A DNA stretch of 64,000 nucleotides from Culex pipiens pallens (lineage: Eukaryota > Arthropoda > Insecta > Diptera > Culicidae): contig NC_068938.1 of NCBI RefSeq assembly GCF_016801865.2, positions 5,896,601-5,960,600 of the forward strand, written 5' to 3'. This document shows positions 22,330-34,320 of this stretch, piece by piece. Numbering within the stretch: position 1 is the first letter of the stretch; each line of letters begins with the position of its first letter. The position numbers and the translations under genes are program-made. Below the pieces are notes generated by a model, which was not told the origin of the DNA, made no database searches, and saw only the letters and a list, made by a program, of their open reading frames with translations.

Positions 22330-24747
22330 ACAATTTTGACAATTTTGACAATTTTGACAATTCTGACAATTTTGACAATTTTGACAATTTTGACAATTTT
22401 GACAATTTTGACAATTTTGACAATTTTGACAATTTTGACAATTTTGACAATTTTGACAATTTTGACAATTTTGACAATTTTGACAATTTTGACAATTTTG
22501 ACAATTTTGACAATTTTGACAATTTTGACAATTTTGACAATTTTGACAATTTTGACAATTTTGACAATTTTGACAATTTTGACAATTTTGACAATTTTGA
22601 CAATTTTGACAATTTTGACAATTTTGACAATTTTGACAATTTTGACAATTTTGACAATTTTGACAATTTTGACAATTTTGACAATTTTGACAATTTTGAC
22701 AATTTTGACAATTTTGACAATTTTGACAATTTTGACAATTTTGACAATTTTGACAATTTTGACAATTTTGACAATTTTGACAATTTTGACAATTTTGACA
22801 ATTTTGACAATTTTGACAATTTTGACAATTTTGACAGTTTTGACAATTTTGACAGTTTTGACAATTTTGACAATTTTGACAATTTTGACAATTTTGACAA
22901 TTTTGACAATTTTGACAATTTTGACAATTTTGACAATTTTGACAATTTTGACAATTTTGACAATTTTGACAATTTTGACAATTTTGACAATTTTGACAAT
23001 TTTGACAATTTTGACAATTTTGACAATTTTGACAATTTTGACAATTTTGACAATTTTGACAATTTTGACAATTTTGACAATTTTGACAATTTTGACAATT
23101 TTGACAATTTTGACAATTTTGACAATTTTGACAATTTTGACAATTTTGACAATTTTGACAATTTTGACAATTTTGACAATTTTGACAATTTTGACAATTT
23201 TGACAATTTTGACAATTTTGACAATTTTGACAATTTTGACAATTTTGACAATTTTGACAATTTTGACAATTTTGACAATTTTGACAATTTTGACAATTTT
23301 GACAATTTTGACAATTTTGACAATTTTGACAATTTTGACAATTTTGACAATTTTGACAATTTTGACAATTTTGACAATTTTGACAATTTTGACAATTTTG
23401 ACAATTTTGACAATTTTGACAATTTTGACAATTTTGACAATTTTGACAATTTTGACAATTTTGACAATTTTGACAATTTTGACAATTTTGTCAATTTTGA
23501 CAATTTTGACAATTTTGACAATTTTGACAATTTTGACAATTTTGACAATTTTGACAATTTTGACAATTTTGACAATTTTGACAGTTTTGACAATTTTGAC
23601 AGTTTTGACAATTTTGACAATTTTGACAATTTTGACAATTTTGACAATTTTGACAATTTTGACAATTTTGACAATTTTGACAATTTTGACAATTTTGACA
23701 ATTTTGACAATTTTGACAATTTTGACAATTTTGACAATTTTGACAATTTTGACAATTTTGACAATTTTGACAATTTTGACAATTTTGACAATTTTGACAA
23801 TTTTGACAATTTTGACAATTTTGACAATTTTGACAATTTTGACAATTTTGACAATTTTGACAATTTTGACAATTTTGACAATTTTGACAATTTTGACAAT
23901 TTTGACAATTTTGACAATTTTGACAATTTTGACAATTTTGACAATTTTGACAATTTTGACAATTTTGACAATTTTGACAATTTTGACAATTTTGACAATT
24001 TTGACAATTTTGACAATTTTGACAATTTTGACAATTTTGACAATTTTGACAATTTTGACAATTTTGACAATTTTGACAATTTTGACAATTTTGACAATTT
24101 TGACAATTTTGACAATTTTGACAATTTTGACAATTTTGACAATTTTGACAATTTTGACAATTTTGACAATTTTGACAATTTTGACAATTTTGACAATTTT
24201 GACAATTTTGACAATTTTGACAATTTTGACAATTTTGACAATTTTGACAATTTTGACAATTTTGACAATTTTGACAATTTTGACAATTTTGACAATTTTG
24301 ACAATTTTGACAATTTTGACAATTTTGACAATTTTGACAATTTTGACAATTTTGACAATTTTGACAATTTTGACAATTTTGACAATTTTGACAATTTTGA
24401 CAATTTTGACAATTTTGACAAATTTGACAATTTTGACAATTTTGACAATTTTGACAATTTTGACAATTTTGACAATTTTGACAATTTTGACAATTTTGAC
24501 AATTTTGACAATTTTGACAATTTTGACAATTTTGACAATTTTGACAATTTTGACAATTTTGACAATTTTGACAATTTTGACAATTTTGACAATTTTGACA
24601 ATTTTGACAATTTTGACAATTTTGACAATTTTGACAATTTTGACAATTTTGACAATTTTGACAATTTTGACAATTTTGACAATTTTGACAATTTTGACAA
24701 TTTTGACAATTTTGACAATTTTGACAATTTTGACAATTTTGACAATT
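22330..24747. repeat. (ACAATTTTG)n satellite, about 269 copies
   Basis: An almost perfect 2418-bp head-to-tail array of a 9-bp unit. Rare variants include an early ctgac unit (near 22365), agtt for aatt at 22834, 22852, 23581 and 23599, a tcaa unit (near 23490) and aaattt (near 24420). The 22834/22852 pair and the 23581/23599 pair have the same spacing and are 747 bp (83 units) apart, which implies a duplication of an 83-unit block. The array ends 126 bp before the protease start codon at 24873. Long open frames on both strands are an artefact of the repeat. Confidence 0.97.
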
Positions 24748-24806
24748 ATTTGAACAGCTTTCGGGACACCCTACAAACGGATTTGAAGGAGCTTTCATCT
24801 GCTACA

Positions 24807-24811
24807 TCAGT
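24807..24811 (+). promoter_or_regulatory. Possible initiator of the plus-strand protease
   Basis: TCAGT, the arthropod initiator, 62 bases before the ATG at 24873. If it is the start site, the core promoter occupies only the ~60 bp between it and the 9-bp satellite. No TATA box is visible. Confidence 0.3.
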
Positions 24812-24872
24812 AGTTCCATTTTCGCTTTCGACGAGTAAACATTGTTTGCAAGCTCGTTCTTCCTCAACAAAG

Positions 24873-26573
24873 ATGCGTTTAATAAAGCTCGCTCTCGTGA
24901 TTTTAATCATCAAGTCTTCGTTAATAAGCTCGGATAGATGTGGAGTTCAGAAGATCAAAACCAGGGATCTGATCGTACAAGGATATGACACCTACCCAGG
25001 ACAATTTCCGTGGCACGTGGCCATCTTCCATCGAAAGAATCGACATACCATCGAGTACGCGTGTGGAGGTAGCCTAATCAGCCGCAACTTTGTACTTACC
25101 GCAGCGCACTGTACGAAAAGTAAGGATGGTTATGAGTTCAGTGCGAAACGACTGTCTGTGTACGTGGGAATTCATGATAAGCATGAGCTTGGTTCGAATC
25201 TTGCACAGCACTCGGTCTACGAGATTCACAGGGTTTCCCCAGAAGATCAGTGGGTCAACCTGAGGAATGACATAGCTCTGCTGGAGTTGAATGGTAACGT
25301 TCGATTTACGAACTACGTGCAACCGATTTGCTTGAATTCTCTGAATTTGTCCTACGAAGCGGTTGGAACGGTTCCCGGTTGGGGCAGGACGGAGGAGCAC
25401 GAAACGTCGGATATCTTGAAGATCGCCAGTTTGCCGATCGTGACGACGATCGATTGCTTGGCTAGCGATCGCGGTGCTTTTGGAGAAATGCTTGATAACG
25501 GGATTATTTGTGCCGGATATAGGAACGGTACCCGTGTCTGCACAGGTGACAGTGGTGGTGGATTGGTCGTCAAGCAGTGTTCTATACTTGGGTGTTCCTG
25601 GACTGTGCTGGGAATTGTTTCGTTTGCTTCAAGTGATGAAAAAGGATCCTGCCGAAGTGACGGTTACGGATTGTTCACCAAAGTTCAAACTTATCTACCT
25701 TGGATCAAACAGGTCACTGAGCAACAATTTGAAGGCTCTAATCGTGGTAAGATGATTTGTTTTGATGTGGTTTCTTCATGATTGGTAACTGAACTACTTG
25801 CAGACAACCTTTGTGGCCAACGTTGGAACGAATCCTTGAGGACCAGATGGCCTTGGCATGGAACCATTTATCGTACAGACTCCAAACCATTCCTAGACGG
25901 AATACCCGTTAGTGAGGCATTCGGAGTGACCATTTTGAACGATCAATTTGTTATAACTACCGGCATAGTTCATCAACTTGTGGAACTAGATCGTGTGGTT
26001 CATCGGATAAGATTTGGACGGGTCATCGATGGCGTGTCCGATCACTATACGCAGACAATGTCAATTGAAGAAGTCTTCGTCAGCACTGACAGAATTCATC
26101 AAACAGATGACTATCAAACGTTGGTGCTATTCAAGCTGAGTGGCTATTTGCAGTTTACAAAATTCGTACAACCTATTTGTCTGTGGAAAGGAGATTCTAT
26201 TCTGGACAGTCAAGTCTTTACTGTTTCATTCGATACTTCTAACCCTAATGGCAGAACTTTTGGAGAAATCAGTATGTCGATCGATTCCCCACTGGATTGT
26301 GTCGAAGAAAACGATCGGTCCAATTCAAGCAGATATGCGCACATTTTTTGCGGCAAAAACGAAGATGTTTTCGAGGTTGGACCAAGATTTTGGGGTATTG
26401 GCACAGGGTTAGTTATGAACAGAGACAATCGTTGGTACTTGCAAGGTTTATTTTCCATGGTAATGGGAGCCCAAGTTCCACTGTTGAAGAAGGATTACGC
26501 AATGTTTTTAAATGTATCGCATAGCTATGATTGGATTGTTTCTACAATTGAAACTTACTCAAATTTAGTGTAA
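24873..26573 (+). CDS. Tandem-domain serine protease: active S1A domain plus pseudoprotease domain
   Basis: Two exons (24873-25746 and 25804-26573; donor GTAAGA, acceptor ctacttgcag, split codon Asp292) give 547 aa. Residues 1-20 are a signal peptide. Domain 1 (about 34-285) is chymotrypsin-like with all triad residues: His79 in LTAAHC, Asp133 in NDIALLEL, Ser227 in CTGDSGGG. Domain 2 (about 293-547) keeps the fold landmarks (CGQRWNESLRTRWPWHGTIY, FVQPICLW) but has FVITTGIV where the His loop should be, and GIGTGLV in place of GDSGGP, so it should be inactive. No CLIP domain is present. ATG 24873 was chosen because it begins the signal peptide. Odd points: activation site reads RDL-IVQG, without a basic P1; residue 189 is Arg. 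Such active-plus-dead pairs occur among mosquito immune-type haemolymph proteases; that role is inference. A paralogue lies at 27328-29120. AATAAA overlaps the stop (26573-26578). Confidence 0.9.
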
Positions 26574-26578
26574 ATAAA
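26573..26578 (+). terminator. Poly(A) signal of the plus-strand protease
   Basis: AATAAA overlapping the TAA stop codon by one base, which implies a very short 3'UTR. Confidence 0.6.
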
Positions 26579-27314
26579 TAAGAATTAAACATATAAATTT
26601 GAGTTTTATTCATTGGTTCCCATGCCTTTTATGTAATGCTCTGATTTTAGAATACATGTTGATATATTATGAAACCCTTCTTGCACAAAGCATTAATATT
26701 TCAATAGTGAAAAAATTAAGCTGATTTAACATTTTTTTATGTCAATATTATGTCGTAACTCTGAAGAATATGCAGTTTTAAATGTAGTCCACATACCCCG
26801 TTGCCATAATTTTGCGGTGGCCGCGAAAATTCGCAACTAGTCAACCCCGTTTGAGGAAAGACTAAACTTTCGCTAAACCGCGGCTGGAATGTGATTTGAC
26901 GAGCGCGCCACAAAGTCGCATTCTGGCCAAGCGTCAGTCATTTTTGCGCGCAACCAAAAAATATCGCAGTTTGAATTAATGTTAGTCCACACTCGGCACA
27001 TTTCAGCAAATTCATATCAAATAAAGCGCCACTTCAACCTTCTTCGGCGAAACTCGTCGCTTCCGGTTCTTGTTTTCTACGTAGAAGAGGAGAAAGTGTG
27101 CCGAACCTGCCAGCTGCGGCGCGCCAATCGAAGCAGGCACGTCAAACACATTTCTAGAACAGGCGCTTCCTAATACGTGCGTCGGGCTCGTGGCCTACTG
27201 AGCGTTTCCGGCAATGCTGGCGCGAACTTGATTAAGCACTTGTGGGAGTGGATGTGGTGATGGTTTCGCTTTTAATCTAATTCAAGACTGGTTGAAAGAT
27301 AGTTATTAGTACTT
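26579..27314. other. Spacer between convergent protease genes
   Basis: About 740 bp. The middle (26790-27280) is GC- and CpG-rich, unlike its flanks, but no coding motif or splice structure was found. The 64-codon ORF at 26979-27173 has no recognisable feature. Confidence 0.5.
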
Positions 27315-27320
27315 TTTATT
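27315..27320 (-). terminator. Poly(A) signal of the minus-strand protease
   Basis: AATAAA on the minus strand, 8 bases past the TAA stop at 27328-27330. Confidence 0.65.
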
Positions 27321-27327
27321 GTAATAT

Positions 27328-29120
27328 TTAATCATTATATTTAATAGAGAAAAAATCAATTTTATGAATCACTGAGTTGTAGTAATATTGCACATTCAGA
27401 AACATTGTATGGTAATCCTTCAGCGATGGCTTGAATTGTCCGTTGTAGCCGTTAGTGTAGATCCCACGGATGAACCACTTGTTGTCTTTCTGTACAACCA
27501 AACCGGTGCCAATGTCCCAAAACTGGGGACCATATTCGTTCATTTCCCTCGATTGTCCACAGAGAAAAAGCTCATCGAATTGAACACCAACTATTTTTTC
27601 CTTTTCACAAAAAGCCATGGAAAGTATTTGCATACTGATTTCTTGGGGGTTATCACTTCGACTTGATCGGTCCAACGAAAGAAAATAGTTCAACTCTTCT
27701 GTTGGTAATGTAATGTTAATTTGCGTTTCCGGTTGAACAAAATAAGCAACGAATTTTAAAATCAGATTGGACAGCTTTAAATCCTGTTCATTCCACAGAC
27801 AAATGGGTTGTACGTATTTGGTAAATATGAGTCGACCTTTCAGTTTAAACAGCGCTAAATCTTGATAAACTTCGGTATTGTTCAATTTGACGGATTCGAT
27901 GTACGTTGCTTCAATGGACATGGATTGCGTGTATTGATCAGTATCGCTTCCAGCTGGTTTCCCAAATCGTAATCTGTAATCTTCCGGAGCAAGCACAACA
28001 ATTCGATAAACTAAAACAGCCGTTATGACGAATTGATCCGATACAATTGTGACTCCAAAGCCTTCCATTACTGGTTTTCCCTCAATAAGTGGCCGTGAAT
28101 CCAAGCGATAAAGCGTTCCGTGCCACGGCCATCTCGTTCGAAGTGACTCATTCTGCCGTTGGCCACAAAATCCATCTGGAAAAAAATGTTTAGTTGGTTA
28201 CCCATAAATTGGAGATAGGTTTAGAAATACCCACCAGAAACATCATCTTTAAATGTCAAATTAGTGATCTGTTCGATCCATGGTAGATACATTTGAACTT
28301 CGGTGAATGCCCCGTAACCATCACTCTGGACAGTTCCTATCACATTACCCGCAGCAAATGACACAATGCCTGCCAAGGACCATGAACACTTCGATACGAA
28401 ACAACGTTTCACGACCAACCCACCTCCACTATCACCATTGCTTACACCTGTCCCGTTCTGATATCCGGCACAGATCGTTCCGTAATCCAACGTTGATCCA
28501 AAAACCTCTGGATTGCTAGCAAAACATTCCATGTGGGTTCTAATCGGCATGCCGGCCGCTTTCAGGGTTTCGGAAAAGACACTGCCTTCGGTTTTGCCCC
28601 AACCAACGACCACTCCGGACTCCAGTTTAGCCGTGTCCAACGAATTCAGACATATCGGCTGGACGTAATCCGTAAATCGAACGCTGCTATCAAGCTCCAG
28701 CAAAGCAATGTCGTTCCTTAATCTTTCCCAGCGTCCTACCCGTGGCACCAAGTGAATCGTTTTAACCGATCGTTTTTGAGAGTGTTGGTCAAAGCGAGTT
28801 CTGTTGTGAATTCCCATGTACACGCTCAACCGCTTTTTATTTAACTCGACGTTATGCTCATCCGTAGTGCAGTGTCTGGCAGTCAGAACAAACGTACTGC
28901 TTATCAGGCTGCCTCCACAAGCATACTCAAAGTATCTTGTCCGAAGATTTAGCAGGAAAATGCCGACGTGCCACGGAAACTGCCCCGGATAGGTGTCGTA
29001 TCCACGGTTGATAAGGTCTTTCGTTTTGATCTTTTGCACTCCACATTCGACTGGGTTTTGTCCGCAGGAATTCCCCACTATTGATGCGGAAATGATAAGC
29101 TGAAGAACGAAAAATCGCAT
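27328..29120 (-). CDS. Tandem-domain serine protease, paralogue of 24873-26573
   Basis: Exon 1 28235-29120, exon 2 27328-28175 (donor G|GTGGGT, acceptor tttttttccag, split codon Asp296), 577 aa. The intron position equals that of the plus-strand paralogue. ATG 29120 starts a signal peptide (MRFFVLQLIISASIVG); an upstream in-frame ATG at 29231 would bury it. Domain 1 has His83 (LTARHC), Asp137 (NDIALLEL) and Ser231 (NGDSGGG). It differs from the paralogue by losing both partners of the conserved 191-220 disulfide: TGVSNGDSG in place of TRVCTGDSG, and GTVQSDGYG in place of GSCRSDGYG. Residue 189 is Gly and the activation region is KDL-INRG. Domain 2 starts at CGQRQNESLRTRWPWHGTLY; the His loop reads FVITAVLV and the Ser loop WDIGTGLVV, so it is dead, although the Asp position is kept (QDLALFKL). 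Probably secreted; function unknown. Confidence 0.88.
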
Positions 29121-29647
29121 CTTCAAAATTGCGAAATCACGCTGGCAGACCAAGTGTGCTCCTCTCAACGGAACTAAAGCTACTACTGGATTGATTGAAT
29201 TATATTTTGAGTTTCGAGTCTTCAACGCCATCGTCTTCTTTAATAATCTTTCAAATAGAAATGCACAGTGGAGCAGTTTGTTAATGTGTCAAATGACAAT
29301 GCTCAACGAATTAGAAATTTGGTCGCAAGAAGTTTTGCCATTCTGAAATTGGTTATTGAAAGCAAGATAAAGTCTTATAAATTTTACCATAATTTCACAG
29401 CCGGCCTAAAGTCCTTCAATTCCAAAACTGTTCAAATTACTTTGCGCATTCAAATTTTGCACTTTCAACCACTGTGCTAGTGCTAATCTTACAAAAATGG
29501 TAGCACTTTGAGCTTGGGAAACCCCCAAACAGTGTCCGGAGTGGGGATTGCCCCTGATAGTGAGAAACTCTAGACAATGAGTTTAAAAATCTATATTTTT
29601 TTCCTTTTAAAAACAAAACACAAATGGTATACTTTTGGTCGATCGCT
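29121..29647. other. Upstream region of the minus-strand protease
   Basis: Promoter area expected here. No TATA box or homology to the region upstream of the plus-strand paralogue was recognised. Confidence 0.4.
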
Positions 29648-30010
29648 TACCCGAGCACACGGAAATAACGTGGGAATAACATTTTTTGATATTTGAAAAT
29701 ACTAGGCCAATAACATTTTATGTTATTTATAACAAGAATTGTTATTCGCCGTTATGATTTTTTCGTTATTGGATTGTTATTGTAATAACAGTTGGAGGTA
29801 TTCTTCCATAACAAATAATGTTATTCCCAAGTTGTTTTGGCTTTCAATCAATATCAGACCAATAACAAATTTTGTTATGATAACATAAACTGTTATTAAA
29901 CTCTTATGCAAAAATGGATTTTGCAAGAATATTCCATAACACTTTCTGTTATTTAAACAGTATTTGTTATTGAAATGGCATGAATTTTGTTATTACCGTC
30001 TGCCCGGGTA
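29648..30010. mobile_element. MITE with AATAACA-rich body
   Basis: Imperfect terminal inverted repeats tacccgagcacacggaaata and tacccgggcagacggtaata (right end read on the minus strand), starting with TA on each side. The 363-bp body is packed with aataaca/tgttatt motifs in both orientations, giving a strongly foldable sequence. No ORF. Confidence 0.75.
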
Positions 30011-31563
30011 ACTGACCAATTTCATTTGAAACAATTTCATTCCAAATAATTCAACACATTTATTGTTTAAAATAAAAATTCAAAATACATTAGTAGAATA
30101 GATCACACAATCTAAAAAAAAACTTTTCAAAAAGCTCATTTTTAACAAAATCGGTCAACCTCAACAATTTTTTTTTATTCGGCTCAAACTTTGTGGGGGC
30201 CTTCCCTATGAGCTAGGGCTAGTGATTGGTCATGGCAAAAAAAATCGAAATCTTGCGGCATGTTAGTTTTTGAAACCATGGATTTCACGACAATTTCACG
30301 GCACTCTAAAATCTGCTCAAAATAAACTTATTTTTTTTGTTTAAGCTCAATCATGTACAGAAAAGTGTCTTAAAAAAGTAAGCAGTAGTTCAAGATAAAA
30401 TAAAACCTCCTACACATATTATTTATTTGAAAAAAAAAATTATTGGATAAATATTTTTAAATTATGCAGAATATACGTCAGCCATTTTAAATTTACTGCA
30501 ATTTTTAAAATTGATTTTGCTAAAATATCTTTTAAACGAAGCAAATCCTAGAATCAGCAAAATAAATGAAATACAAATTTTTTTAAGGTTTAGGCAAATA
30601 TCATTTGCAGCCTTTTTTATATTTATTGATAATTCCAGAAAATTATGATACCATTCAAAATGCTGAAAAAATTGTATCCAACCTGTATTATATTTGAAAC
30701 CAATTGAAAAGAAAACTTTATTCATATTCAAAATATAAAAAGTCGTTTTCTCATTTATTTCACGTTGTGCAACTTGTTCATCCATATCTTAATTAATTTT
30801 ATAAGGTTTTTTTTTCATTTACTGTAGTTTTGAATAACGTTCTTTTACATTCTTTTAGAATTTTGCGGAGTCAAGAAAATTTGCAATTTTTTTTTCGGCC
30901 AGGGGCAAAATTCACGGATTACGCGGCTTCCGCGAAATCGCAAAAAATCACTAGCTTTATGACCCTATGACCCCTGTGACCAAAGAAGCCATTTTGTGGT
31001 TTTGGTGCACCCATACAAGGCTCAATACAATTTTGGCCGCTATTCATACAAAAATTACACGTAAGTATTCTAAAATCTGTCACTTTTGAAGGATTTTTAT
31101 GTTCGATTTGGTATCTACACGGAAATATTTTTTTGTCGATTTTAAAACTCTTTTCATAGAATTCAATTTACCAAATAAAAGATGTTTTTTTGAATTTTTG
31201 AATTATGTTTTAAGGGAGAAAAAACTGCAACTTTTGTGCCATAGAGAAAAATTAAGAAATATGTTGCTACAAAGTTTTGATTTTTTGATAAAAATTAGTT
31301 TTTTGAAAAAAATAAAAACAGTTAGACAAAAAATGGATTCACTTTTAAATGTAAAATTAAATTTGCAAGCGAAAAGTACCTAACAGTTTTTTTTTTTTTG
31401 ATAAGGTGCACCAATTTCAAGATACAGCCATATATAAATACATTTTAACTGAAAAAAATCCCATTTTTTGATTTTATTTTTAAATAGTGTCCATGATTGT
31501 CCACCCTTGAAAATATTTTATTCGAAAAGTTCAAAACTAAAATAGCCTAAGAGATATTATAAA
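30011..31563. other. AT-rich intronic sequence
   Basis: No gene, splice structure or terminal repeat recognised. Confidence 0.4.
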
Positions 31564-32016
31564 TTGGACCTCTGGTTACTAAAAACAGCGAATAAAAGAA
31601 AAAGAAATAAGAAAATTAAAGTTTTTTTAAGGCTCATCCAAACAGCTTTTTTATTTTCTAGTATTAATATCTCAGAAGCTAACCAATTTTCAATATTGAA
31701 ATATGAAACATTTGTATAATTTTATAATCCTTTCGAAAAAAATATTTTAAATTTTTTCAATCAAGATTACCATTTCAAATTTGCGCAATATTCAATGTTT
31801 TTCCTTTTTGAAATGTTAGTCCTGATTCCAAAATTAAAAAAATATATTTTTGGAATGATCAGAAATTTTCACCAATGTTTTTATATTTTAACAATGAACA
31901 ATGGACCATTAGTTTCTGAAATGTTGGTACTAGAAAAAAGGCTGTTTGGAAGAGACTTGAAAAACTTAAATTTTCTTGTTTTTTTATTCACTGTATTCCA
32001 GCTGCCCAAGGTCCAA
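31564..32016. repeat. Inverted-repeat element; family also at 46654
   Basis: The left part (ttggacctctggttactaaa, then ctcatccaaacagc) returns inverted at about 31905-32016 (gctgcccaaggtccaa end). A third, direct copy of the left arm lies at 46654-46820. Arms are diverged. Non-autonomous family, unnamed. Confidence 0.6.
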
Positions 32017-32549
32017 TCTTCAATCTTCTTAGGCAACTTTATTGAAAGTTCCCTCAACTTTTCGAGAAAAAAAATCAAGAACGATTGTCCAATTGTCCAT
32101 GGACATTATTTTAATAAATGGAAAAACTACGGCAAATTTTGTGTCCAAACTTATCTATGGCTCATAAGTGACGGTTTTTGTCTCTTGAAACATATCAAAA
32201 ATAAAAAATAAATATTTTACAAAATTGACTTTTTGTGGAAAAGTCAATAAAAAATCAGCAATTTTTTGTCCGTGCACCGTAATCAAAAACGAGGACTTAT
32301 TGGGAAACACTGAGAAAATCATATTTTTCCTGCTTTATTTTCTATATTTGCACGGCCACATCTCAGCTATTATCTCAACAAAGTTCAAAAAGGCAAACAT
32401 GTTTTTTTAATAATCAATCATGAGCACTTCAAAAAAAAATCTGCGTCTCTTTAAAAAAAAACTTCCTGAAAATGGCTTTAACTTGAAAACACTTAAAAAA
32501 AATCAGTAAAGAACTTTTCGATTGCAAATTTGATTTCACATTGTTTTAT

Positions 32550-34320
32550 CACGGTGTGTTTTCTGGGCAACCTTAAGGAGAAAAAATAGTCATCGCTACT
32601 TTCAAATGTGTCTTATAGGAAATTTTCTCAGCTTTCCAATGATTCTAAGAGCTAAATGTATCACCGAGAAATTTCTGAGATATCTTTATTTTAAGTTTTT
32701 TGTTTTAAAATTCTTTATCATTTATTGGAAACTTTTTAATAACAGTTTAGGAAACTTGTCAAATGACGTGTTTTATGTGTCATTTACTCGTAATAATGTA
32801 CAAAATTATACAAGAAACAACTTTGTAAAAGGTTGCAAATTGCTAAATATTTTAAAAATTTAGTTTTAATTGAGTTTCTGAATATGCAGGATTTATTCAG
32901 AAATTAAAATCAGAAAACCATATTTAAATATTTCTGTTTACAAGAATTAATAGATTATTACAACATGTTTGTGTACAAATATCAGCCGTCTGCTCTGATT
33001 AAGCTTAGATTTAGCTGATACAACCGAAATTTTAGCAGGTTTGAGATTGTTAAGGGTAATTAGATTTTTATGAATAAATATCATATTTTCTTAACCAATC
33101 ATTAACCAGTTGCATGGATACCAAAACATGTTATTTACCGTAAACTGGGGTGACTTTGATAGCCCGGGGTGACTTTGATAGGTTTTTCAAATGCCCGTCA
33201 AATTAATATCTAAACATTTTTGAGAATTTTGAGTATGTAAGCATTAAGGGATAGGTTATTATCGAACATAAATGCAAAATTGTGACTGTTACATTGGATG
33301 TATCAAAATTAGTGGCCGAATCAAATTTCTATCAATGTCATCCCGGGCTATCAAAGTCACCCCAGTTTACGGTACTTGAAATTGAACTACAAAAAACAAA
33401 ACTGTGTAGAGTTTCAGGAAAAATACTTTTCATGAGTATGAAAGGTTTTTTTAGTTTTTTTTTTTTTTGTATGAAATGATCAAGTAATCAGCAGTGTTAT
33501 AGAAGTCTTTTCTGTTTTAAAAACGTTTTACAAGTATCTTGAGTTTTGTTCAAATAGCTTGTAATGGAGGCTTCTGTTTGAAATTTTGTTGAAATAATTA
33601 TTTAAGTTTTTTTTTAAACATAAATTTTTTTATGAAGGTGTTTTCAACATTCTCAGTTGAAACACAAAATTTTAATGATACTTTCAACAGTAAAAAATTT
33701 AAAAAAATATTTATATATTTACTGTATACCTATGAAAATATGACTTTTGAAGCATGCAACAGTAACAGTAACATTTCCTATTTTAAATCATGTTTTCTAT
33801 GTTCCTGGTTAATGGTTAAATCCAGGTGATATGTCCTTAAACAAAGGAAATATCATATTTATTCATGAAAATCCAAAAACAATCTCAGGCCTCTACACGT
33901 GATATATGTTCACACAAATTATGTAATAATCTATTAATTGTAGTAAAATTTTCATTTAATACGGTTCTATAATTCGGTATTTAATACGGTTCTATAATTC
34001 TAATTACTGAATAAATTCCACAAGTTCAAAACTCAGTTAAAATATAATTTAGAAAAGTTTAGCTATTTGCAACATTCTACAAATTTGTTTTTTGTCTTAT
34101 TTTGCCCATTTTGATGAATAAATCACACATAAAACACATCATTTGACTAGTTTTCTGAACTGTTTTTAAAAAGTTTTCAATGAATGATGGAGGATTTTTA
34201 AACAAAAAACTTAAAATAAAGATATCTCATTAGAAAGCTGAGAAAATTTCCTACAAGACACGTTTGAAAGTAGCGATGACTATTTTTTCCTGATAAGGTT
34301 GTTCTAGAAAACACGCCGTG
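32550..34320. repeat. Old 1.77-kb palindrome with long diverged arms
   Basis: Sequence from 32550 (cacggtgtgttttct) to about 33110 returns inverted from about 33830 to 34320 (agaaaacacgccgtg). Aligned blocks include atagtcatcgctactttcaa, gaaattttctcagctttc, gtgttttatgtgt, and atgaataaatatcatat near the loop. The arms differ by roughly 10-15% with small indels (one of ~38 bp). The loop holds a separate MITE at 33136-33374. No ORF. Confidence 0.75.
33136..33374. mobile_element. 239-bp MITE, TIR taccgtaaactggggtgact
   Basis: Long near-perfect terminal inverted repeats of about 33 bp, beginning TACCGTAAACTGGGGTGACT and ending with the reverse complement at 33374. TA lies at each end. The left end repeats part of the motif in tandem (ggggtgactttgata twice). 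It sits in the loop of the 32550-34320 palindrome. Confidence 0.8.

Noticed and set aside
22328..24798. Very long open frames (805 and 435 codons) on both strands
   Set aside because: They are translations of the 9-bp satellite, which has no stop codon in several frames; no coding signal beyond the repeat.
30462..33829. Numerous 60-140 codon ORFs rich in Phe, Lys and Asn
   Set aside because: Chance open frames in AT-rich intronic and palindromic repeat DNA.
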